Assembly (NCBI GenBank): GCA_030562195.1 | Contig: JAUJPP010000005.1 | Span: 28,631,106-28,695,105 of the forward strand | From: Nipponacmea schrenckii | Taxonomy: Eukaryota > Mollusca > Gastropoda > Lottiidae | Length of the DNA stretch: 64,000 nucleotides | Direction of reading: 5' to 3' | Part shown: positions 43,101 to 48,609 of the stretch, piece by piece | Layout: every line of letters begins with the position of its first letter | Numbering within the stretch: the first letter of the stretch is position 1 | The notes under the pieces: model-generated | Told to the model about the DNA's origin: nothing | What the model saw: the letters and a program-made list of their open reading frames with translations, nothing else | The model's database searches: none | Translations under genes and position numbers: made by a program

Positions 43101-46100
43101 TATTTGAGGCAGTTGATCCACCATCTGAAATGAAAAAGATTACAATTCTGGTTTTACCTGCTTATTACACGCAATAATTAATTGATTCCAGATATTTACT
43201 TAAAATCAAACAAAATGCCGATGGTGCTCTAATGTTAGGCCTTATTTACTGACCACGCGCCACTTGTGGGGCATTGCCACAGACGAAGAAAACCAGAAAA
43301 ACTCTCTTTCTGCTGACATTCAGAAGCCACAATGAATCTTTTATATATATACGCCCAATATACGGGATCCTTTAAACTTTCATTTGAACAATCCTCAAAA
43401 AAAATATTTCACCACAATGGAAGTTGTTATAGTAATTTATCGGAATTGTCTATCATTTAAAAGGGTGGAGAGTATTGCTCATTGTAATCGCGGTACGTTC
43501 ATGGTTCACCTCTAATGCAATAACTCTCTGCCCCCCCTCCCCGCACCTAAAATTAAACGGTTTTATGACAATATTTTATTATATATACATTAGATCTCTG
43601 CTTGTATGCCAATTGGCCCTTTTTGGTCACTATTTTGGCCAAAGTGGTGCTTCAGGAAATCAACTTGAGAAGGCCTGCTCTATGAAACGCCTGCATCTCG
43701 CATGTCAGGTCATTACAAATTCCGAACGAGAAATGATTTTAGGCTAAGGGATTGAATGTATTTGCACAAACTTACTGTCTGTCGTAGAAATAATTTGGTA
43801 AGTAACAGTTCCATCCGAACCACTATCTGAATCAGTAGCAACCAACGTAGTAACAGTTGAACCTACATTCACATTCTCTAATATTGTGAACGGCGTAGCG
43901 ATAACCCCGAAAGCTGGAGCAACTTCATTCACTGGAGTTATCTGCAATGGCAATATTGTAACATTATAGTACAAGATGATATAGCTGGGGAACTACAGGC
44001 TAAAGTCTTAACAATACACTAAGAATAAAGATAACAGCTCAAAATGACCAAATATGTAAAATATATAAAAATAGAATAAACAAAGAATTTCCGTTTGTTA
44101 CAGACTGCTCACCACACTTCAACATTCAGTCGCGCCAGTAAAGAAGGATCTAACTAAATAATTGAACAGTTATTTACGTTGTTAATTAAAACACTCAAAT
44201 TTTAACACATGAAAGGTACCGTCATGAATACCTGAACAATGACGGTGGCCGTTCCAGTAAGTTGTGTAGCACCACTATCCACAACATCAACAATTAATGT
44301 ATACTGGTAGGATTGACCACCTAATGTCTCATAATCAATTGGTGTTGCTGTTGTTTGTATTGTGGATGCTGATATTGTGAATTTATTTGTTGCATCATCT
44401 CCACTGATTATAGCGTAGGTCAATACATTATTTGCTGCTGTTCCATCGCTGTCTGCGCATGCCAATAATTGTACCGCTATACCTACAGAAATCAAATTAT
44501 TATGTAACGAAGTTTTTAATACAGTTAGATATGGAAACTGTATTATGTTGGAAATCGGTTGAAGTGACCATTTCAATTCCTACTTGTGAGTAAATATTGC
44601 CATTGGCAATGACGAAATAACTATTACGTACAAATGTATTTATAATTCATTGAGCACAGACCTTTGAATATTGGCATATATTCAATTATTCTATTATCAA
44701 AGTTAAAACATTGTTTTTATCAATATCGGGACAGATATCATGATCTAAAAGGAATATGAGACCTTGCCCGTTATACCTCAATTCAAATATGGCAAAGTTA
44801 CGAAATTAGCTCTAGAAGATGTACATCTATTACTTGCATTGTTTATATTTGACTAAAATCCCCTTTTCTTTTTTTTTTCTTTTTTTTGTCAAATAGACCT
44901 ATCTGGCATTTTACAAGAAGTGGAATTGCTAAAGCTAGTTTTTCACTTATTATTTGGACTGAATATTCGGTTGCCTCCTAATAAAACTTACCAGATGCAG
45001 TCTCTTCTGGGGTTGATGTATAATAAACAGCAGGTGAACAGACAGGTTTGTTATCATTTACATCATTAAGAGTAACTGTTAACGTTTCAGTTACAGAGTT
45101 AGAATTCGCATCAGTAATAACCAGGTCAAATGAGTATAAGGACTGTGATTCATAATTTAATCTTTTTGCTACTGTAATTTGTCCAGGTGTTCCAGAATCC
45201 ATTAAGAAAAAGGTGGAATCGGCTCCTAAAAAGATATGCACACAAGAATGAAAGAATACTTTCATCGAGTAGTATTAAAGTACTTAACATGCAGTTTTTT
45301 TTTAACATTGCTAAAAATTGTAATGAGCTGAACGTTTAAGTCGTTTGCATCCAGCAAGAAAGACATGTTTAATATATCATTACCTGTTAAGGAGTAGGTT
45401 AAAGTAGCTGCTGTATCAACTGCATCAGCATCATCAACAATGTATGGTAGTGTTAAAACAGTTCCTAAAGTTACTTCTTCATCAAGCACAATGGGCGCAT
45501 TTCCAGTAACGGTGGGTGATTCGTCATTCAAATCTACCAGACTTATTGTTAAAACATAGTCTGTATCCGATGAATCACTTGCATCGTTAATTCTAAAAAA
45601 ATAAAAATATCGGGTCCCTCAAATAAATGAACTATCATGCTGGTCAAGTTATATTAATTGAGCGACAAATTGCTTCGGAAAATTTTTACTATACACAATA
45701 TCGCCATGATAGTCGATTGAGAGTCGTGCACGTTGCGGATATTTGGGTTATTGAAGCGATGCCGCAAGGAGAGAAACGTCAACAACTGAACCCTGAAACT
45801 GTTGATTGCCTTAAATAAGTCATATAATGCTGCGAAGGTCATTATCATATTGCCACTTTGTGCTCACCTGACTGTTAGTGAATAAGTTTGGGCGTCAACT
45901 TCGTAGTCAAAAATCTTAGATGTGGTTACGACACCACTGGTGTCAATTTGAAATTCAGCCGATGGTGGGTTTAATGTATATGTGAAAGGACCTGTTCCCG
46001 TAACAGTATCACTAAACACTGTTTTCCCAATAACGTCATTTTCGTTGACGGTGGCTGCTGCTGGCAAATTCGTAGAACTGGGGACTGTGTTGACTAAAAA

Positions 46101-46297
46101 ATAAAAGGTAACCATCTAATGTCAAGTACGACTATGTCCGATATTTATTGGAAATCCCTTTTTTATGTTGGACAATGGTTATTTCTGGGCATTATATATG
46201 ATAACATAAAGCAGGAAGATAAAACAAAACCACGAGACTTACCCAGGTTTGTAACCAGTCCCAGGTAGAGAATCAGTATAATCATCAAATAACCCAT
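8769..46297 (-). CDS. Gene A: giant transmembrane cadherin, about 50 EC repeats, 53 exons
   Basis: Predicted single-pass adhesion receptor of 5,634 residues: signal peptide (about residues 1-18), about 50 cadherin repeats (about 20-5237), a membrane-proximal domain (about 5238-5427), one helix (about 5428-5451) and a cytoplasmic tail. Repeats carry cadherin calcium-binding motifs (LDRE/LDYE, DxD, DxNDNxP). I placed exons by GT-AG borders and homology between repeats. Every exon phase joins the next and the total (16,905 nt) is divisible by three. No EGF, laminin-G or catenin-binding tail is visible, so it is neither a classical cadherin nor a typical Fat. The repeat-only ectodomain recalls cadherin-23 or Dachsous but is about twice as long. 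Exon lists are in the block entries. Transcript support is unseen; splitting into two genes or skipping of block exons remains possible. Confidence 0.85.
10446..10623 (-). CDS. Gene A exon 49: transmembrane helix
   Basis: The exon reads an acidic juxtamembrane segment ending near TPWEQTTTG, then about 24 uninterrupted hydrophobic residues (GIVIIVFCC through LLIFFFL), then RRHRKQK. This gives a type I topology. The gene B exon at 56288-56462 has the same plan (TTPWEE, GIAIIVV..., RRYRQKQK) and differs by one codon in length. Both end in phase 2. Confidence 0.9.
11112..11807 (-). CDS. Gene A exons 47-48: membrane-proximal non-cadherin domain
   Basis: Exons 11474-11807 and 11112-11263 follow the last EC repeat. 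The segment [17 protein letters not shown], followed by [11 protein letters not shown] and then RRRLLATK, is conserved in gene B (58093-58417, with VKIWCIEERVG and RRRLLSTK). The next exon carries FLTYDQILA in A and FLTYDDFLS in B. Strand/helix/strand spacing suggests a small alpha-beta (SEA- or ferredoxin-like) fold, comparable in position to the membrane-adjacent domains of cadherin-23 and protocadherin-15. The fold is my inference. The conserved RRR could be a protease site, but it is not a full furin motif. Confidence 0.75.
12025..13465 (-). CDS. Gene A exons 45-46: last EC repeats
   Basis: Exons 13189-13465 (277 nt) and 12025-12967 (943 nt) encode canonical cadherin repeats with linkers [27 protein letters not shown] and DVNDNNPTL and several LDRE motifs. 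Gene B counterparts are 277 and 955 nt with the same phases, so the membrane-proximal end is the best conserved part of the two genes. The last repeat runs into exon 47. The intron between them (12968-13188) holds nothing recognised. Confidence 0.88.
13717..15775. mobile_element. Foldback (long inverted-repeat) element, non-autonomous
   Basis: The left arm (about 13717-14360) is matched by an inverted right arm (about 15138-15775). Outer ends read TATGGAAGACAATCCCTGCC and its complement. The arms contain nested palindromic motifs such as ttcgg/ccgaa and acaaat/atttgt. The central 780 bp is a set of tandem units of about 190 bp in one orientation (starts near 14621, 14817, 15009 and 15199), with at least one inverted unit near 14200-14420; each unit carries a cac-cac-cat-cag block. 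No transposase frame is present. It lies in the intron between exons 44 and 45 of gene A. The target-site duplication is unresolved; TTA/TAA at the edges is possible. Confidence 0.8.
14430..15290. repeat. Tandem repeat of about 190 bp inside the foldback element
   Basis: Four or more direct units are spaced 196, 192 and 190 bp apart. Each contains a ggtctgaagg-type start, ccaattccatcaaaa, caccaccatcag, ttggccatgaagagtctt and actggccagtca. Divergence between units is moderate, so the array is not recent. Units at the edges merge into the inverted arms. Confidence 0.75.
15860..18482 (-). CDS. Gene A exon 44: eight-linker EC block in one exon
   Basis: A 2,623-nt exon reads through with linkers [63 protein letters not shown] and DINDNSPVF, with LDRE/LDYE motifs in most repeats. 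Phase 1 in, phase 2 out. The 3' portion (15971-16280) is almost identical to 60621-60930 in gene B while the rest is clearly diverged. A frame on the other strand inside this exon is a shadow. Confidence 0.9.
18610..20949 (-). CDS. Gene A exons 42-43: EC repeats
   Basis: Exon 42 (18904-20949, 2,046 nt) has linkers [45 protein letters not shown] and DLNDNTPSC. Exon 43 (18610-18732, 123 nt) carries DVNDNSPIF. Both enter and leave in phase 1. The short intron 18733-18903 keeps the frame from fusing with exon 42. Exons 42 and 44 together make nearly 30% of the protein without internal introns, in contrast to the finely split 5' half. Confidence 0.9.
21106..22945 (-). CDS. Gene A exons 38-41: EC repeats
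   Basis: Exons 22811-22945 (135 nt), 21933-22673 (741 nt), 21507-21822 (316 nt) and 21106-21215 (110 nt). Linkers are [27 protein letters not shown] and DENDNSPVF. Exon 38 supplies the second cysteine (L-G-C-I-D) of a domain begun in exon 37. Phases join (1, 1, 2, 1). Exon 41 encodes [12 protein letters not shown] to the GQVTFSI strand of one repeat. The intron at 21216-21506 has nothing recognised. Confidence 0.82.
23195..23291 (-). CDS. Gene A exon 37: EC linker exon, split form of the 342-nt exon
   Basis: The first about 75 nt are nearly the same as the start of the 342-nt block exons ([20 protein letters not shown]). Here a donor (gtatag) follows at INEDE and the domain resumes in exon 38. 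In the three block copies the corresponding border is absent and the exon continues. This marks the 3' boundary of the amplified region. Confidence 0.8.
23449..30709 (-). CDS. Gene A repeat block 3: exons 29-36, six EC repeats
   Basis: Exons 30368-30709, 30058-30223, 25430-25986, 25249-25345, 24753-25000, 24438-24558, 23834-24073 and 23449-23594 (342, 166, 557, 97, 248, 121, 240, 146 nt; 1,917 nt). Linkers are [45 protein letters not shown] and PVNDAVPVF. It enters and leaves in phase 0 and codes for residues about 2129-2767. The intron after exon 30 carries the Ty3/gypsy relic in antisense, enlarging it to about 4.07 kb. The intron at 24074-24437 has no recognised content. Exons are near-identical to blocks 1 and 2. 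Confidence 0.88.
26080..26207 (+). repeat. 5' LTR of the Ty3/gypsy element (128 bp)
   Basis: It begins TGTTACGAAA and ends TTTCGTAACA, a perfect 10-bp inverted terminal repeat obeying the TG...CA rule. A second inverted pair lies inside (gttaagagagatt near 26099 and aatctctcttaac before the end). It is followed directly by a primer-binding-site-like sequence. No second copy was found at the right end, so the LTR call rests on its termini and position. Confidence 0.65.
26209..26225 (+). other. Probable tRNA primer-binding site
   Basis: TGGTGTCAGAAGTGGG begins two bases after the LTR end. TGG pairs with the universal tRNA CCA tail. Similar primer sites occur in animal gypsy-type elements; the particular tRNA (leucine is my guess) is not proven. 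Confidence 0.6.
26293..27347 (+). pseudogene. Gag remnant, frameshifted
   Basis: Frame one (26293-26946) starts [10 protein letters not shown], has a polar helix-rich stretch and then a capsid-type core ([16 protein letters not shown], followed by a K-x-L-Y-L-A-x-x-L-x-G-x-A motif). Homology continues in another frame (26850-27347) with [32 protein letters not shown] and FIDAL, so a frameshift lies near 26820. No CCHC zinc knuckle is visible before the frame ends. Not functional as it stands. Confidence 0.75.
27323..28165 (+). pseudogene. Retroelement aspartic protease region
   Basis: An open frame of about 280 codons holds the retropepsin signature [13 protein letters not shown] (active-site DTG) and the later GILGIDFL motif, with flap-like sequence between. 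It ends at a stop at 28163-28165 before the reverse transcriptase. This is the best preserved pol part, and a segment of it (27624-27754) has been copied to 29038-29168. Confidence 0.8.
28166..29004 (+). pseudogene. Reverse transcriptase and RNase H fragments, internally deleted
   Basis: RT fingers and palm motifs are readable across broken frames: [43 protein letters not shown] and [13 protein letters not shown]. The text then jumps to NLKMSPDKC and KFLGHVVS, so the YxDD catalytic segment is missing. A second jump leads straight to [20 protein letters not shown] of RNase H, ending at VRTDHGA. Stops occur near 28457, 28593 and 28794. Confidence 0.8.
29005..29062 (+). repeat. Perfect 25-bp inverted repeat at a rearrangement junction
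   Basis: The arms 29005-29029 and 29038-29062 are exact reverse complements around an 8-base spacer. The left arm plus spacer is an inverted copy of protease sequence 27617-27648; the right arm starts a direct copy of 27624-27754. It joins the RNase H and integrase fragments. Confidence 0.9.
29038..29168 (+). repeat. Duplicate of the protease segment 27624-27754
   Basis: 131 bp are collinear with the protease region with about two substitutions by eye. The copy sits where the RNase H end, the integrase zinc-binding domain and the start of the core should be, so it replaced them. Confidence 0.9.
29169..29940 (+). pseudogene. Integrase core and GPY/F module remnant
   Basis: The frame reads [45 protein letters not shown] and YPYRPQSDG, matching the integrase catalytic core. 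The codon where the third catalytic acidic residue is expected is TAA (29454-29456). A second frame (29527-29940) has [20 protein letters not shown] and a GPY/F-type end ([19 protein letters not shown]). The HHCC zinc-binding domain is absent. No 3' LTR or polypurine tract was seen between 29940 and 30017. Confidence 0.8.
30849..35546 (-). CDS. Gene A repeat block 2: exons 21-28, six EC repeats
   Basis: Exons 35205-35546, 34895-35060, 34201-34757, 34020-34116, 33524-33771, 33202-33322, 32288-32527 and 30849-30994, with the same eight lengths as blocks 1 and 3. Codes for residues about 1490-2128 and is phase 0 at both ends. Introns match the other blocks except two: 32528-33201, which carries an interspersed repeat also found in block 1, and 30995-32287, which carries a separate diverged repeat. 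Exon 27 uses a gtaagt donor where the other copies have gtttgt or gttagt. Confidence 0.88.
31180..32150. repeat. Diverged interspersed repeat in intron 27, two related halves
   Basis: Sequence near 31250-31390 recurs in diverged form near 31680-31800: caga/agagcagtc, aaaccggaa, a (t)aaagtgtt/agaaagc core and aaggtcaat followed by gacctt. No coding capacity. This intron is about 1.3 kb against about 0.24-0.28 kb in the other copies, so the material was inserted after block duplication. Confidence 0.55.
32560..33090. repeat. Interspersed repeat in intron 26
   Basis: Contains aagaaaccagct-type units, a gaacggacagacagac stretch and tatacgccca/tgtggacgta near its end. The same family occupies 36420-37340 in the corresponding intron of block 1. 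The introns in block 3 (364 bp) and in the older copy (282 bp) lack it. Confidence 0.65.
35706..40189 (-). CDS. Gene A repeat block 1: exons 13-20, six EC repeats
   Basis: Exons 39848-40189, 39538-39703, 38844-39400, 38663-38759, 38167-38414, 37849-37969, 36120-36359 and 35706-35851 (342, 166, 557, 97, 248, 121, 240, 146 nt). Codes for residues about 851-1489. The same six linkers as blocks 2 and 3, with a few substitutions such as DEGATPRS for DGGATPRS. The intron at 36360-37848 (1.49 kb) is filled with a tandem interspersed repeat. A G-run lies at about 36079-36091 just beyond the exon 19 donor. Confidence 0.88.
36420..37340. repeat. Tandemly arranged diverged repeat in intron 18
   Basis: At least six units of about 125-165 bp share the core gaaaccagctctctatcgtg followed by tccacaa (near 36483, 36607, 36757, 36925, 37075 and 37234). 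Each also has caagaacaagggcaataactca, a gattttcaa block and gattacaaacactcacac. The last unit ends in gtgaacggacagac and a tatacgcccac..tgtggacgtt terminus, as at 33020-33080. It looks like a non-autonomous repeat family with internal tandem units; no coding capacity. Confidence 0.7.
40349..45225 (-). CDS. Gene A exons 4-12: older, partly homogenised copy of the block
   Basis: Exons 44992-45225, 44232-44482, 43776-43941, 42568-43124, 42268-42364, 41752-41999, 41294-41414, 40772-41011 and 40349-40494. From exon 6 on, lengths equal the block (166, 557, 97, 248, 121, 240, 146). The block's 342-nt exon is represented by the end of exon 4 plus exon 5 (251 nt), divided by an intron. Linkers are [45 protein letters not shown] and PVNDAVPVF. 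Exons 6, 8 and 9 are clearly diverged from the blocks; exons 10-12 and most of 7 are nearly identical. Introns of 300-650 bp at 43125-43775, 43942-44231 and 44483-44991 hold nothing recognised. Confidence 0.86.
45384..46297 (-). CDS. Gene A exons 1-3: signal peptide and first EC repeat
   Basis: Exon 1 (46243-46297) starts [18 protein letters not shown], a short hydrophobic signal peptide, and ends in phase 1 at a consensus gtaagt donor. The start codon has G at -3 and G at +4. Exon 2 (45868-46093) encodes [20 protein letters not shown] and [13 protein letters not shown] of the first repeat. Exon 3 (45384-45592) carries the first linker, DLNDESPTV. The frame is closed upstream of the chosen Met in the same exon's flank, and no other hydrophobic start was found. 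Confidence 0.85.
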
Positions 46298-46302
46298 ATC
46301 AT
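46285..46302 (-). promoter_or_regulatory. Five-codon upstream ORF overlapping the gene A start
   Basis: An ATG at 46302-46300 lies five bases before the chosen start and reads five codons to TGA (46287-46285) in another frame. It could lower initiation at the main ATG if transcripts include it. The main ATG has the better context. About 45-55 nt upstream the gene strand reads ttttatatag, a possible TATA-like box; a 5' UTR intron ending in aatttcag is an alternative. Confidence 0.35.
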
Positions 46303-46399
46303 TTTGTGCCAGGATCACTTTTTACTCAATCTGAAATTCTTACGCTATATAAAAGAACAAGCAAAACAATAACGTCAACCGACTTAGAAGATTTAGTCA

Positions 46400-48330
46400 A
46401 AATTACACCACATACCTCTACTACATATAAGTCGATGATCCTTTAAATTTATAACACTAATGGCTGGCTCATGTGAGCACTTCATACATTCCACCCGAAT
46501 GGAAAATTCATAAAATTTTCTTTTCTGCGCAACCGTAGAAATATGCAGTTCGGAAGGATAGATGTATTACTTTGTCGGCTCATTTTTCATATAGGAGGTG
46601 CTTCTGCTCAGGATAATAATAATCTTTATTCAAAATCTCATAATGAGACATAGTATAGTATATGTACAAATATAATTATATACACAACAATTGACTATAA
46701 GATATAATTCATACAAATTTAAGTTAATTTACAATTACTGCAAATAAGTACCTATAAAACAACTAGTTCGTTCATAATAATAATAATTAGTAATTACCAA
46801 GTTCCGTTTCTTTACTATTAAATAAATAAGATATTTTGATACATGATAGTCGACAAAGGTAATGAGGTTTGAGGTATTTAGTCCTAGAAATATCAAAATA
46901 AGAACATTGAAAATATATTGGAACTCACCCCACCTTCTTTTTCTGGATAGCTCACACTATCTCAGATCTCTAGGGATGTTATCAAAGACTCCTTTTAAAT
47001 TGGTAATGTATGGCTTCTACGTCTCAATTTTCTTGGTAAGCAAATTAAATAATCTTTAAATAGAAATGTGTACATTCGATAGTTGAAACATTTACTATTG
47101 TTATTAATAGTACCAAACCAGCTTTGTATATACTGATCTTTAAGTCGTAGGAGTACCTACATCATACAAAATGTCCTTAACACAACTGATCCATTGCAAG
47201 TCACTAATATTTCGACTATTGTAGCAATATACCATAAAAAATTGACACAAAGCTTAGATAATAGGAACAACAAGATTATTAAACTGAATTCAGTTTCAAT
47301 ATCTAGTTGGAGGTTCCTGCTTTTCTGTAGTAGATAGTAAGTAGGTGGGCCTGGGTGACACAAGCATTGTTATATAATTTTTACATGGTTAAAACAAGAG
47401 ATTTTGACTGTCTTAATGTTGGGTTTAGGTTTATGTTTGTGCTCAGGTGTATACCGAAGCTAATAAAGCATGTATGACTCCATAGTGGTAATATTGTCTA
47501 ATCAAAATTGCCCTAAATTCATTCTTCGAAATCTCGGTCAATTAAATCAAACCACTCGTTATAGATGATTTGATTCGAAAACTGGTTTCAATCGCTTTGT
47601 GGCCAAAATAGGTTATGATCGGTCAAAAATCCAACCGTGATGATTCTGGCGATGACACACAACAGGTCGTCAGTTCTTAGCTTGCCCATGGCAGATTGTT
47701 GAGTTTCCAGTTGGAAGCCCATTAACATATTTAGCTAAGAGATTTCGCTAGAGTCGTCTGAAATATTGTACGCCTGTTTGAATAAATACGAGTAAGGTGT
47801 AAGGTCGAAGATGCTAAGTCTAAGATGATTTTAACGTCACTCAGAGATTGTTATTTTGATTACTATACAAAGTATATGACTAGATATCTGATATTAATAC
47901 AATAAAGAAAGATTCAATCACAATCGTTAAGTTTAGTATCTTTATTTATTTATGGATGATTAAATTTATAACCATGTAAGTAATGATTTTTAGTTCTTGA
48001 TGGACACCTCGCGATCATTTTTATAGTATTAACTTTTAGAATACAAACAGCATAGTTTTATGAAAAATCTTTGACTCATATTCACTACATAAATTGAAGT
48101 TTTAATTAGTATTTTAATTTTACCCACTCCCTTTCATAGAAAGGACGACTATAAAATACTGGTAAGCAGTCATTTAGGAACACTTTTTTAAAGCACACCT
48201 CATTTAGACACATGGTCAATATGAATATAAATATATTCATCAGTGAACTTGCCTTACTGTGATATGTGTGTGTGAGCTTATCAGGTGACAAAATATACAA
48301 TTTTAGACTGTAGCAAATAGGAGATTTGTC
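46400..48330. other. Intergenic DNA upstream of gene A
   Basis: Probably contains the gene A promoter but no element could be assigned. No coding frame resembles a known family. Confidence 0.5.
46606..46660 (-). mobile_element. Possible LINE 3' end
   Basis: On the minus strand the sequence ends ttttgaataaagattatta followed by a further ATTATT run, the kind of AATAAA-like tail with a short microsatellite that closes many non-LTR retroelements. Too little flanking sequence is recognisable to name a family; chance AT-rich similarity is the alternative. Confidence 0.3.
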
Positions 48331-48339
48331 TGGCCATGT

Positions 48340-48600
48340 GTGAATGCGTGCCTAATTGAAAGTGTGCGTATATAAATGTTGATATAGTGTAAGGGGAGCC
48401 TAAATGGATGTGTGCCTAATTAAAGATGTGCCTAAATGAGTATGTGCCTAATTGAAGGTGTGCCTAATTGAAGGCGTGCCTAAAAGACAATGCCTAAATG
48501 ACATGTACTTATCTGACCGTGTGTTTAAATGATTGTGCCTAAAATACTGTTTCTAAATGAGGTGTGCTTAATAAATGTGTGCCTAAATGACAGTGAACCA
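48340..48600. repeat. Imperfect minisatellite
   Basis: About fourteen imperfect copies of a 15-20 bp unit close to gtgtgcctaaatgaa occur in direct orientation, with variants tgcctaattgaa and tgcttaataaa. Coding is unlikely. It lies in the spacer between genes A and B. Confidence 0.8.
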
Positions 48601-48609
48601 AAATACTAT

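Noticed and set aside
8769..46297. Gene A as two or more separate cadherin genes
   Set aside because: Only one signal-peptide exon and one transmembrane exon were found and all 53 phases join; transcripts could still revise this.
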